64,000 nt of DNA, from assembly GCA_963773195.1 (NCBI GenBank), contig CAVZAE010000009.1:146246-210245 (forward strand), written 5' to 3'. A model generated the notes under the pieces. The model had not been told where the DNA came from. It saw nothing but the letters and a program-made list of their open reading frames with translations, and ran no database searches. Of the stretch, positions 35,139-44,548 are shown one piece after another. Each line of letters starts with the position of its first letter. Within the stretch, counting starts at the first letter, position 1. Made by a program: the position numbers and the translations under genes. The DNA comes from CAIWHR01 sp963773195. GTDB taxonomy: Bacteria > Pseudomonadota > Gammaproteobacteria > Burkholderiales > Casimicrobiaceae.

Positions 35139-35915
35139 ATGACCTACGAAAACATCGTCGTCGAGACGCGCGAGCGGGTCGGCCTGATCCGACTCAACCG
35201 GCCGCAGCGGATGAACGCGCTCAACGACGCGCTCGCCGCGGAGATGTCGAAGGCGCTCGCGGCCTTCGACGCCGACTCGGGCATCGGCGCGATCGTCATC
35301 ACGGGCAGTGACAAGGCGTTCGCCGCGGGCGCGGACATCGGCGCGATGGCGGAATGGGACTACCAGAAAGTCTATGCGGACAACTACATCTCGAAGGACT
35401 GGGAGGACGTGCGCAAGACGCGCAAGCCGGTCATCGCGGCGGTTGCCGGGTACGCGCTCGGCGGGGGCTGCGAGCTTGCGATGATGTGCGACCTGATCGT
35501 CGCCGCAGACACTGCGAAGTTCGGCCAGCCCGAGATCACGATCGGAACGATGCCCGGCCTGGGCGGCACGCAGCGGCTGCCGCGAGCGGTGGGCAAGGCG
35601 AAGGCGATGGACTGGTGCCTCACGGGCCGCATGATCGACGCCGCTGAAGCCGAGCGGAGCGGGCTCGTCGCGCGGGTTGTGCCCGCCGACAAGCTCGAGG
35701 AGGAGGCGCTGGCGGTCGCTGCGAAGATCGCTTCGTTCTCGCTACCGGTGGTCCTCAAGATCAAGGAAGCGATCAATCGCGCGTACGAATCCTCGCTGGC
35801 CGAGGGCCTGCTCTTCGAACGGCGCGAATTTCACTCGACCTTCGGTCTCGACGACCAGAAGGAAGGGATGCGCGCCTTCGTCGAGAAGCGCAAGCCCGCG
35901 TTCCGGAATCGCTGA
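35139..35915 (+). CDS. Enoyl-CoA hydratase (crotonase family)
   Basis: 258 residues from the ATG at 35139. Oxyanion-hole segments AFAAGADIGAM (about 64-74) and AVAGYALGGGCELAMMCD (about 103-120), with the catalytic Glu pair expected in GCELAMM and the PEITIGTMPGLGGTQRL region (Glu near 133 and Gly-Thr-Gln). Length and sequence are those of short-chain enoyl-CoA hydratases (PaaF/EchA), which hydrate trans-2-enoyl-CoA in beta-oxidation. No other beta-oxidation gene is adjacent. Confidence 0.93.
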   Translation: MTYENIVVETRERVGLIRLNRPQRMNALNDALAAEMSKALAAFDADSGIGAIVITGSDKAFAAGADIGAMAEWDYQKVYADNYISKDWEDVRKTRKPVIAAVAGYALGGGCELAMMCDLIVAADTAKFGQPEITIGTMPGLGGTQRLPRAVGKAKAMDWCLTGRMIDAAEAERSGLVARVVPADKLEEEALAVAAKIASFSLPVVLKIKEAINRAYESSLAEGLLFERREFHSTFGLDDQKEGMRAFVEKRKPAFRNR

Positions 35916-35984
35916 CGCCTCCGTCCAAGCCGCTCCGGCGCTACAATGGCCGGGGGGCCCGTCGCTAGTGACAGGAGACGCTTC

Positions 35985-36632
35985 ATGCCGAACCGAATGC
36001 TTGTGCAATTGGGGGCTGCCGCCACGGCCGGGACCATCGTCTTCCTCGCGTCCTGCGCGTCGACGACGCTGCAGAGCACCTGGATGGATCCGAACTTCAC
36101 CGGAGGCCCGTTCAAGAAAGTTTTCGTGATCGGGCTCGCCAGCAACGAGACGTCGCGCCGGGTGTTCGAGGACATCATGGTCGCGCGGCTGCAGGCGACC
36201 GGCGTGCAGGCGGTGCCTGCCTACCAGTTCATTCCCGAGGACGCCCCGGTGCCCGAACCGGTGCTCGAGGACGCGGTCAGGAAATCCGGTGCGGATGCGA
36301 TGCTCATGACTCGCCTCCTCGGCGTCAACACGCAAACCAATGTGTCGACGGTGATGGTCCCGGGGCCGGTGATGGGTCCCGGATTCGGTCCCGGCTGGGG
36401 CGGTCCCGGCTGGTGGGGTGCGTACAACTCGTGGTGGGCGGTGCCGCAGGTCACCACCTATCAGATCGCCACCGCGGAGACGACGCTGTTCGACACGAGC
36501 ACGAGGCGCATCGTCTGGTCTGCCACCTCCGAGACCTTCAACCCGCAGAGCGTGCAGCAGGAGGCCCCGGGCCTTGCCAATAAGGTTATTGCTGACCTGC
36601 AGAGCCGGAAACTGCTTCCTGCCGCGAAGTAG
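35985..36632 (+). CDS. DUF4136-like lipoprotein
   Basis: 215 residues from the ATG at 35985 (ACAGGAG about nine bases upstream). Lipobox LASC at residues 21-24. The mature domain begins STWMDPNFTGGPFKKVFVIGLA, the start of DUF4136-type envelope proteins, with a Gly/Pro/Trp-rich insert (GPGFGPGWGGPGWWG) near residues 137-150, then TTLFDTSTRRIVWSATSET. Function unknown. It runs convergent to the META-domain gene. Confidence 0.75.
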   Translation: MPNRMLVQLGAAATAGTIVFLASCASTTLQSTWMDPNFTGGPFKKVFVIGLASNETSRRVFEDIMVARLQATGVQAVPAYQFIPEDAPVPEPVLEDAVRKSGADAMLMTRLLGVNTQTNVSTVMVPGPVMGPGFGPGWGGPGWWGAYNSWWAVPQVTTYQIATAETTLFDTSTRRIVWSATSETFNPQSVQQEAPGLANKVIADLQSRKLLPAAK

Positions 36633-36635
36633 TGC

Positions 36636-37109
36636 CTACTGCCGGGTCGTGGCGAAGATCATCGAGCCCGAGTCGAGCTTGAGCGTCAGCACCAGGTCGT
36701 CGCCGCGAAACAGCTGACCCTGCACCGCCGCGAGGCCGCGCAGGAACTCGGTGTCCTTCGATTCGGGCGGGCACATCGCGCGCGTCATCGCGAGCGGACC
36801 GAACGCAAGCGCGCTGCCGTTGAGCAGATAGCTGCCCGAGCCGCGATTGCAGTCGGCACGCACCGCGACCATGCCGCCGGGCTGGAACTCGAGCGTGTAG
36901 CGCTCGGGCGCGTCCGGCTTGATGCGGGTGTCGTTGCTCATCACCGTTTCCGTCCACCGCCAGACGGTATTGGTGAGGAGCGCGTCACCAGCGGCGGCCA
37001 TAGGTGGCGGTGGGGCGTTGACGGAGCCGGGCATCACGGGCGGGGTGTCGGTGGCGCATGCGGCGAGCGTGGCCAGGACGGGAATCGTCACGCAACGAAG
37101 AAGGCGCAT
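36636..37109 (-). CDS. META-domain lipoprotein
   Basis: 157 residues from the ATG at 37109 (GGGAGA upstream). Lipobox LAAC at 15-18. META/HslJ-like domain: NTVWRWTETVM, YTLEFQPGGMVAVRADCNRGSGSY, then MTRAMCPPESKDTEFL with the conserved Cys pair. META-domain lipoproteins such as HslJ are linked to heat or novobiocin resistance in E. coli; the role here is unknown. Follows the gene at 37148-38732 after 38 bases. Confidence 0.85.
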   Translation of the reverse strand: MRLLRCVTIPVLATLAACATDTPPVMPGSVNAPPPPMAAAGDALLTNTVWRWTETVMSNDTRIKPDAPERYTLEFQPGGMVAVRADCNRGSGSYLLNGSALAFGPLAMTRAMCPPESKDTEFLRGLAAVQGQLFRGDDLVLTLKLDSGSMIFATTRQ

Positions 37110-37147
37110 CGGAGTCTCCCAGTCGATCGATTCTAGCATCGCGATCG

Positions 37148-38732
37148 TCATGTTTTTGCGGGAGGATAGAGTTTCCTGCGCCGCCGCCACCGTCGTATCG
37201 CCCACGGGATGCCGACGATGGAGAGAACTGCCCATATCGTCACGCAGATCTCGGACCAGGCAACGGGCGGCGGCAGGAGATCGGGATCGCGCAATGCCGG
37301 CGGAAACGGTCGCGGTGGCACAGGCACGATCTTGTACTGGCGCGGGTCGCGCGGCAGCCGGGCGCGATATTCGCGCAGCGACACGACCGGTGCGTCTCCC
37401 CATGCACGCGAGGAGGGCAATTGGGGGATGCGCAGGTAGATGACGGCAGTCGAGATCGGTCGCGATCATCGATGCGAGCGGGCCGTTTGCCACGCCCTTC
37501 ACCGCGAGCGAGAGCAGGCTCGCCGCAATCTCTTCTACGGCCGCGGCGGGCAGAAGGCGCGCCGAATCCTCGACCGTGTAGTCGCAGGCGAGCATGGCCT
37601 TCGCGATCGACCGCTCCTTGAGCGCGAGCCACGGCAGCGCGAGCGCGACCAGGAGCCGCGGCGTCGCCGTACGCGCGGCGACGGGAAAGCCGAGCGTGCG
37701 CAGCGTGTCGACGCTGATGCTCGTGCAGTTGCGCGAAGGATGATAGTAGGTGAGCTGGTGCCGCCAGAACTGGTTGTAGACGCGGCCGAGCGCGGACTGC
37801 AAGAGCGACGGAGCGCGGGAATCGGCGAGCAGCGCCAGCAGAAGATAGGAGGGGCGATACCACGCCTGTCCCGCATTGAGATCCGCCAGGTAGTTGTCGA
37901 GCGGGACCGGCGCCGGCAGGATGCCTTTCTCGCTCTCGGTGTCGAGCGCGTAGAAATTGTTGACGAGCCAGTCGCCGATCGCGCCGTCGTCCTGCACGCG
38001 TCCGGTGACCAGCGCGAAATGTCCGGCGTGCGCCTCGTCGTCGTCGCCCTGCGCGCCGTTGACGATGAATCCGATGACGTACTTGCCGCGCAAGTCATCG
38101 TCAGCGTCTCCGCGTCGCCACAGCGTCTCGGCGGCAAACGGGCTTTGCGCGCCACCGTGCGGCTCGGCGCGCATGCGCTCACGCAACGCGATGGCGACGT
38201 GGGCGTCAGCGCGCAGCGGTCGAAGAGGCGGCAGTGTCGCCAGCTGGAAATCCTCCGGCCAGAGCGTGCGACCGACAAAAAGATCGCCCTCGCGCGCGCC
38301 GCGGACCTTGAGCAGACGCCCGGCAAGATACGCCCTGGACGAGCTGTCGAAATACGATCGGTTGAGGGGGATCTTCGGCGCGAGCCGAAAGGCGATCTGT
38401 TCACTCGGCGTGACGAGCGCGCTCACCGCGGAGTCCAGCGTCGCCGCGCGAACGACCTGTGGTGCGGCGATCCATACGAGCGGTGGCCGGTCCGGCGGTG
38501 CGGCAGGAACGCGCGACGCGGCCCACTGGCGCAGGTCGTCGTCGACGGAAACACCGGTCGAGAATCCGGCCACCGGTAGATCCCGCGTCGGCACGGCGAT
38601 CGTTTCATCGCGAAAGTACCAGCGTGCCGACGGAATGGGACCCTCGGCGTCGGCGCCTGTCGCGACGACAAAGTCGGAAAACGGAAACAGCCCGAGCTCG
38701 CGGGCTGCACCGTCTCCCGCGGGCACGATCAA
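37148..38732 (-). pseudogene. Membrane-anchored His/Cys enzyme-like protein, one frameshift
   Basis: About 528 residues after one frame change near 37440. Start is a TTG that overlaps the selD stop (TTGA). The first 200 residues are soluble, with no recognised domain. Near residue 240 come GHFALVTGRV and, about 90 residues on, YHPSRNCTSISVDTLR: a His then an Asn-Cys, the order seen in DUF4105/Lnb-type papain-like domains. The last part has one membrane helix (EICVTIWAVLSIVGIPW) and a basic tail. Likely a periplasmic thiol hydrolase or acyltransferase; family not certain. Confidence 0.55.
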
Positions 38733-39781
38733 CGCACCGCGACGCGCGGCGGCCCTGCGGTGATCGCGCCGATGACAGCGGCGCGATCGAAGCCTTCGGC
38801 GTGGAAGAGCGCGAGCACTTCGTCAGCGGCCTCGGGCGAACACACGACAAGAAGTCCGCCGGACGTTTGCGGGTCGGCCAGCAGCGCACGGTCGACGTCG
38901 GTGGCGGCGGTGGCGTCGACCTCGCGACCATAGCCCGCCCAGTTGCGACCCGATGCACCCGTGATGAAGCCTTCTCGCGCCAGCTCGACCACGCCCGGAT
39001 GCAGCGGCAGGCGAGCAAGCTCGATCGTCGCCCCTGTACCGGACCCACGGCAGATCTCGAGCAGATGGCCGGCAAGGCCGAAGCCGGTCACATCGGTCAG
39101 CGCGTGCACTGACTCCATCGTGCCGAGCGTCGTACCGGGCGTGTTGAGCTGCGTCGCGCTCTCGATCATCGCAGCGTAGTGCAGTGCGGAGAGTCGCTGC
39201 TTCTTCAGCGCCGCGCCGTAGATGCCGATGCCGAGCGGCTTGCCGAGCACGAGCGCGTCGCCCGGACGCGCACCGGCGTTGCGCTTCAGGTTCGCCGGAT
39301 CGACAAGACCGATGGCGACGAGTCCATAGATCGGCTCGACCGAATCGATCGTGTGGCCACCCGCGATCGGAATGCCTGCGCGGGCGCAGACGGCCTCGCC
39401 GCCGTTGAGGATCCGGCGGATCACTTCGACGGGCAGCCTGTCGATCGGCATTCCAACGAGCGCGAGCGCGAACAGCGGCGTACCGCCCATCGCGTAAATG
39501 TCCGAGATGGCGTTGGTTGCGGCGATCGCGCCGAAGTCGTAGGGATCGTCGACAATCGGCGTGAAGAAGTCCGTCGTCGCGACGATCGCCTGCCGCTCGT
39601 TCACGCGCCAGACCGCGGCGTCGTCGGAGGTTTCGATGCCGACGAGCAGGTTCGCAGGTGCGACCGACGGCCCGGCCTTCGCAATGATGTCGCGCAAAAG
39701 CGCCGGCGCGATCTTGCAGCCGCAGCCGCCGCCGTGGCTGAGCTCGGTGAGACGGATCGGTGGGAGATCGGGGGCGTTCAC
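38729..39781 (-). CDS. selD: Selenide, water dikinase
   Basis: 350 residues from a GTG at 39781; no strong binding site, so a start further upstream is possible. Active-site motif GGGCGCK (C20, K23) carries Cys where some SelD have Sec. Further motifs: TTDFFTPIVDDPYDFG, SDIYAMGG, ALTDVTGFGLAGH and DPQTSGGLL. It makes selenophosphate from selenide and ATP for selenoproteins or selenouridine tRNA; neither selA/selB nor selU is in the window. The next gene overlaps its stop by four bases. Confidence 0.93.
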   Translation of the reverse strand: MNAPDLPPIRLTELSHGGGCGCKIAPALLRDIIAKAGPSVAPANLLVGIETSDDAAVWRVNERQAIVATTDFFTPIVDDPYDFGAIAATNAISDIYAMGGTPLFALALVGMPIDRLPVEVIRRILNGGEAVCARAGIPIAGGHTIDSVEPIYGLVAIGLVDPANLKRNAGARPGDALVLGKPLGIGIYGAALKKQRLSALHYAAMIESATQLNTPGTTLGTMESVHALTDVTGFGLAGHLLEICRGSGTGATIELARLPLHPGVVELAREGFITGASGRNWAGYGREVDATAATDVDRALLADPQTSGGLLVVCSPEAADEVLALFHAEGFDRAAVIGAITAGPPRVAVR

Positions 39782-39862
39782 GGCGTGCGAGTCGGTCGGC
39801 AGGCGTCGCGCATTGTACGCCGCGGCCGGCGGAGGCGTTCGGAGGCGGGGAATCGCACGATT

Positions 39863-39878
39863 TGTGACGTAGATCAAT
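39863..39878. promoter_or_regulatory. FNR/CRP-like palindrome
   Basis: TGTGA-CGTAGA-TCAAT at 39863-39878 fits a CRP/FNR-family dyad; read as GTGAC-GTAG-ATCAA (39864-39877) it is two bases from the FNR consensus TTGAT-N4-ATCAA. It lies between selD (minus) and the 2-oxoacid:ferredoxin oxidoreductase operon (plus), about 320 bases from the latter. Oxygen- or redox-linked control would suit ferredoxin-dependent enzymes, but this is only a sequence match. Confidence 0.4.
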
Positions 39879-40199
39879 TCCCGCGACCCCCTTGCCTATG
39901 CGACGTTCGGTCGCGGGGGTAGCATCGTTGCAACTGCGAATGCGGCTCCGGCGGACCGGACGCGAAGCGCCCTTCGCGACGGCGCGAGGCACCGATCGCA
40001 GGAGTGGAGGCGACTTGGCAATGCCGCGACAGACGAGGCAGGTGCGATCCCACGAGGATCGTGGCCTGCCATTGCCTTCGCCGTCCGTGTCGATCCCTTC
40101 CGTCTCGGTGCCGCCGCCGCGGCACTTTCGATCGGCCAAGATGTGCTTGCTACACCCGCGCGGGCCGAGGGCTCCGCGCGCGGGAGTGGGAGACCGTTG
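39879..40199. other. Upstream region of the Nfn/KOR operon
   Basis: About 320 bases between the palindrome and the first operon gene. A 103-codon plus-strand frame here (39892-40200) has no binding site and a low-complexity Arg/Pro content, so I do not call it. GGGAG near 40186 is the likely ribosome binding site of the gene at 40200. Confidence 0.45.
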
Positions 40200-41099
40200 A
40201 TGTCGAACTTCGAGATCGTGGCGCGCGAGGATTTCTCGCCGGTCACCTACCTGCTTGAGATCCGGTATCCGCTGCTCGCGAAGGCGGCGAAGCCCGGCCA
40301 GTTCGTCATCGTGATGTCGCACCCGGAAGGGGAGCGCATTCCGCTCACGATCGCCGACTTCGATCGCGCCAAGGGCACGATCACGCTCGTGATCCAGGCT
40401 GTGGGCAAGACGACGAAGGAGATGCAGCGGACGTGCAAGGTCGGCACCTCGCTCTACGCGGTCGTGGGTCCGATGGGTGTCCCGAGCCAGCTCGCGCATG
40501 CGAAGAAGGCGCTCGTCGTCGGCGGTGGCCTCGGGGTCGCGCCGACGTTCCCGCAGGCGCGCGCGTTCCAGGAAGCGGGCGCCTACGTAATCGGCGTCAT
40601 CGGCTTCCGCACGAAGGAACTGATCTTCTGGGACGACAAATTCCGTGGCGTGTGCGACGAGGTGATCGTCTGCACCGACGACGGCTCCGCTGGCATCAAG
40701 GGCACGGTCGCCGAGGGGATCAAAGCCGCCGTCGCGAAGCACAAGGACATCGACGAGTGCGTCGCGATCGGCCCGCCCATCATGATGAAGGGCTGCGCCG
40801 AAGCGACGCGTCCGCACAAGATCAAGACGATGGTAAGCCTGAATCCGTTGATGGTCGACGGCACCGGGATGTGCGGGGGCTGTCGCGTCAAGATCGGCAG
40901 CCAGATCAAGTTCGCGTGCGTCGACGGCCCTGACTTCGATGGCCACCAGGTCGACTTCGACGACCTGATGGCGCGGCTGAAGCGCTTCACTGCCGAGGAA
41001 CAGATGGCGATGGAGCACTGGAACGACACGTGCCGGCTCATGAAGCGGGCCGACGAAATGACATCCGCTGCCAGCAAGTCCGACCCGGAGCTCTATTAG
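40200..41099 (+). CDS. NfnA-like FAD/NAD(P)-binding and [2Fe-2S] subunit
   Basis: 299 residues. Ferredoxin-reductase-type FAD domain (about 1-100), NAD(P) domain with VVGGGLGVAPTFPQA (about 105-119) and a C-terminal [2Fe-2S] segment DGTGMCGGCRVKIG ... FACVDGPDFDGHQ. This is the arrangement of NfnA/SudB and of the dihydroorotate dehydrogenase electron-transfer subunit. With the next gene it would form an Nfn-type ferredoxin:NADP transhydrogenase (or sulfide dehydrogenase). Stop and next start are three bases apart. Confidence 0.88.
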   Translation: MSNFEIVAREDFSPVTYLLEIRYPLLAKAAKPGQFVIVMSHPEGERIPLTIADFDRAKGTITLVIQAVGKTTKEMQRTCKVGTSLYAVVGPMGVPSQLAHAKKALVVGGGLGVAPTFPQARAFQEAGAYVIGVIGFRTKELIFWDDKFRGVCDEVIVCTDDGSAGIKGTVAEGIKAAVAKHKDIDECVAIGPPIMMKGCAEATRPHKIKTMVSLNPLMVDGTGMCGGCRVKIGSQIKFACVDGPDFDGHQVDFDDLMARLKRFTAEEQMAMEHWNDTCRLMKRADEMTSAASKSDPELY

Positions 41100-41102
41100 G
41101 CC

Positions 41103-42602
41103 ATGGCTGCCAAGAAGAAGACGATCCGGACAATCCCGCAGGCGCGCACGCCCGCCGTCGAGCAGGATCCGCGCGAGCGCGCGCGCAACTTCTCCGAGGT
41201 GTCGTTCGCCTACACGGTGGATCAGGCGCTGGTCGAGGCCGATCGCTGCCTGCAATGCGCGGACGAGCCGTGCGTGCGCGGGTGCCCGGTCGGCATCGAC
41301 ATCCCGGGCTTCATCAAGAAGATCGCCGAGAAGCACTACCAGGGAGCGTACGACATCATCACCGACACGAACCTGCTGCCGTCGGTCTGCGGTCGCGTCT
41401 GCCCGCAGGAGAATCAGTGCGAGGGCGTGTGCACGGTGGGCGAGACACTGGAGCCGGTGGCGATCGGCCGTCTCGAGCGCTTCGTCGGCGACACGGCGAT
41501 CAAGGAAGGCTGGGCCAACGTTCCCTACATCGAGCCGTCGGGTTTCCGCGTCGGTATCGTCGGTGCCGGGCCCGCCGGGATGGCTTGTGCGGCTGACATG
41601 GCGAAAGCCGGGTGTGACGTCACGGTCTACGAGGCGTTCCACCAGCCTGGCGGCGTGCTCAAGTACGGGATTCCCGACTTCCGGCTGCCGAACGAGGTGA
41701 TCGACGCCGAGATCGAAAAGCTCCGCCAGCTCGGCATCAAGTTCGAGTGCAACACGCTCGTGGGCCGCCTGTTCACCATCGAGCAGATGGTGACCGAGAT
41801 GGGTTTCGACGCCGTCTTCGTCGGCACCGGCGCCGGCTACCCAAGCTTCATGGGCATTCCCGGCGAGTCGCTGAACGGCGTGCTCTCCGCGAACGAGCTC
41901 CTTACTCGCTGCAACCTGATGCGCGCTCGCGACTATCCGAATTTCGACACGCCGTTGAAGCCCGGCAGGCACGTGGCTGTCATCGGCGCCGGCAACACCG
42001 CGATGGACGCGCTGCGTGTGTCCCTGCGCCTCGGCGCGGAGTCGGTGCATTGCATCTATCGCCGCTCGCGCAAGGAGGCGCCGGCTCGCGTCGAGGAAGT
42101 CCATCACGCCGAGGAGGAGGGGGTGGACTTCAACTGGCTCGCGAGTCCGGTCGAGATCCTGGGCGATGCGAACAGCACCGTACGCGGCCTGCGCTGCGTG
42201 AAGATGGAGCTGGGCGAGCCCGACGAGTCGGGGCGTCGCCGCCCCGTGCCGGTGCCGGGCAGCGAGTTCGAGTTCGAGACCGACATGGTCGTCTTCGCGA
42301 TCGGCACCAACGCCAACCCGATCATCGGCCAGACCTCGAAGCTCAAGCTCAACAAGCGCGGCTACATCGCGACCGATGAGCATCTCGCGACGTCGATCGC
42401 CGGTGTCTACGCGGGCGGCGATATCGTCACCGGCGCCGCGACCGTGATTGAGGCGATGGGCGCGGGCCGCAAGGCGGCGCGCGGCATGAAGGCCTGGCTC
42501 GGCCTGCGCGACACCGAGTCCATCTACGAGTCCGCTACGCCCGAGACGCGCTTCGGCATCCCGCGCGATGAGCGCGGCTTCGCCCGCGTGCGGATCGCCT
42601 GA
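41103..42602 (+). CDS. NfnB-like subunit (GltD-like, Fe-S flavoprotein)
   Basis: 499 residues. N-terminal [4Fe-4S] Cys sets CLQCADEPCVRGCPVG and CGRVCPQENQCEGVC, then FAD-binding GIVGAGPAGMACAAD (about 141-155), NAD(P) motif VIGAGNTAMDALR and GGDIVTGAATVIEAMGAGR near the end. Glutamate-synthase small subunits and NfnB share this layout; pairing with an NfnA-like partner and no gltB favours NfnB. It would exchange electrons between NADPH, NADH and ferredoxin, possibly by bifurcation. Confidence 0.88.
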   Translation: MAAKKKTIRTIPQARTPAVEQDPRERARNFSEVSFAYTVDQALVEADRCLQCADEPCVRGCPVGIDIPGFIKKIAEKHYQGAYDIITDTNLLPSVCGRVCPQENQCEGVCTVGETLEPVAIGRLERFVGDTAIKEGWANVPYIEPSGFRVGIVGAGPAGMACAADMAKAGCDVTVYEAFHQPGGVLKYGIPDFRLPNEVIDAEIEKLRQLGIKFECNTLVGRLFTIEQMVTEMGFDAVFVGTGAGYPSFMGIPGESLNGVLSANELLTRCNLMRARDYPNFDTPLKPGRHVAVIGAGNTAMDALRVSLRLGAESVHCIYRRSRKEAPARVEEVHHAEEEGVDFNWLASPVEILGDANSTVRGLRCVKMELGEPDESGRRRPVPVPGSEFEFETDMVVFAIGTNANPIIGQTSKLKLNKRGYIATDEHLATSIAGVYAGGDIVTGAATVIEAMGAGRKAARGMKAWLGLRDTESIYESATPETRFGIPRDERGFARVRIA

Positions 42603-42643
42603 CCGCCGGGCGCACGGGCACACCGTCAAGAGAAGGTAACGTG

Positions 42644-44546
42644 ATGAGCGACGCCGCAGTCATCGAACGCCCCGTCAGACCCGGCCTGGCCGGCGCGAAG
42701 CGCGCCAAGATCCTGACCGAGCACATCGTCGAGGTGATCAGCGACTCGGGCGAGGGTGCGCAGCGCTGCGGCCAGTCGCTGGGCGCGATCGCCGCCCGCA
42801 GCGGCAACGGCATCTGGACGGTCGAGATTATCCCGGCCGAGATCCAGCCGCCGGCGCGCAGCGTCGCCGGGGCCTCCGGAATCCGCGTTCGCATTGGGGC
42901 CAGCGCGGTCACGAACGGTGGCGATCACACCGATCTCGTCGTCGCGTTCAACGAGCAGGTGCTGCTGGGCCGTGTCCGCGCGGGCGAGCTCAAGCCCGAC
43001 GCGACGATCCTGCTCGAGTCGACGTGGCGCGAGCACAAGGATCCGCAGATCGTCAAGTCGTACGTGGACACGGTGAATTCGCTGCAGGAAGCCGGCTACC
43101 GGCTGATCGAGATTCCCCTCGAGCGCGAATGCCGCGCGCTGATGACCGACGCGCGCCGTGGGAAGAACATGTTCGTGCTGGGCATGCTGTGCAGCATCTA
43201 CAGCCTCGACCTCCAGCTCGCGCGGGACCAGGTCGCCCGCATCTTTGGCAAGAAGGACGAGAAGGTCATCACGACCAACGTGAAGCTGCTCGAGGCGGGC
43301 TTCGCCTGGGGCGAGGCGAACCTCGACTTCAAGTATGCGATTCCGGCGGAGAAGTCGAAGGTGCCGCAGATCGTCGTCAACGGCAACACGGCGATCGCGC
43401 TCGGCGTGCTCGCCTCCGGCATGGACATCTGCGCGATGTACCCGATCACGCCGGCGACGTCCGCATCGCACTACCTGTCCGACGTCTTCGAGAAGGTCGG
43501 CGGCCTCGTGCACCAGGCGGAGGACGAGATCGCCGCGTGCGCGTTCGCGATCGGTGCCTCCTACGCGGGTCGCTGCGCTGTCACCATCACCTCGGGCCCC
43601 GGCTATTCGCTCAAGCAGGAGGGGCTCGGGCTTGCCGTCATGGCGGAGATCCCGCTCGTCGTCGTCAACGTTCAGCGCGGCGGTCCGTCGACGGGCCAGC
43701 CGACCAAGGTCGAGCAGGGCGATCTTCTGACGGCGATCTACGGCAGCCACGGCGACGCGCCGAAGGTCGTTCTTGCGGTGTCGCGACATCGAGGACTGCT
43801 TCTATTCGATGATCACGGCGCGCAAGATCGCAGAGACGTTCAATATGGTGGTGGTCGTGCTGTCGGACGCGAGTCTCGCTACGGCGCAGGCGCCGTTCCC
43901 GCGGCCGCGCTTCTCCGAGGACTGGCTCGCACCGCCGCTCGACCAGTCGCCGGTCCCCGATGGCGCCAAGCCCTACGACTGGGATCCGGTGACCGGCATC
44001 GCGCACCGCTTCATTCCCGGGCAGCCCGGCGGGATGCACACGCTGACCGGGCTCGCGCACGATCGGCTGTCCAAGGTCGCGTACGACCCGACGATCAACG
44101 AGGAAGGGCTGCGCGCGCGCAGCTTGAAGCTCGCCGCGCTGCAGAAGACCCTGAAGACCCCCCCGGTCCACGGCGACCCCGAGGGCGACCTGCTGCTCGT
44201 CGGCTGGGGCAGTAACAAGGGCGTGATCGAGGAAGCGGTCGATCGAGCGCGCGCCGAGGGACTCAAGGTGTCGTCGTTGCACCTCCGGTTCATCCAGCCC
44301 ATGCCGTCGGGGATCCGCGAGATCCTGCGGAAATTCGGCAAGGTCATGACCATCGAAGGCAACTGGTCGGACCGGCGCGAGGACGAGCTGATCGACGAGG
44401 ACAACCGCCGCTACTCGGCGCTGGCGCTGATGCTGCGCTCGCGCTTCCTGGTCGACATCGACTGCTGGAGCGAGGCGCGCGGCCAGCCGATCAAGCCGGG
44501 CGACGTGGTCCTGGCGATCCGCGCGAAGCTCAACGAAGGAAAGTAG
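42644..44546 (+). pseudogene. korA: 2-oxoacid:ferredoxin oxidoreductase, fused gamma-alpha subunit, one frameshift
   Basis: About 634 residues after one frame change near 43785. The first 190 residues are the gamma domain (VEIIPAEIQPP, GGDHTDLVVAFNEQ), then the alpha domain with MYPITPATSASHYL, QAEDEIAACAFAIGASYAG and VNVQRGGPSTGQPTK. The fused gamma-alpha form is that of KorA/OorA-type enzymes. After the shift, DIEDCFYSMITARKIAETFN continues without loss, so a single miscalled base is likely. The enzyme oxidatively decarboxylates a 2-oxoacid to acyl-CoA, reducing ferredoxin. AGAAGG precedes the ATG at 42644. Confidence 0.85.
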
Positions 44547-44548
44547 CC

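Noticed and set aside
34862..35140. A 92-codon minus-strand frame with CVKFAPNPAAAV
   Set aside because: Not supported by a binding site or known family; it overlaps the enoyl-CoA hydratase leader.
39892..40200. A 102-codon plus-strand frame in front of the Nfn-like operon
   Set aside because: No ribosome binding site, low-complexity Arg/Pro/Ser content, overlaps the proposed regulatory region.
38823..42629. A 1,268-codon open frame on the minus strand
   Set aside because: It is antisense to selD and the Nfn-like genes, Arg/His/Asp-rich in composition, and has no domain; a shadow of GC-rich coding DNA.
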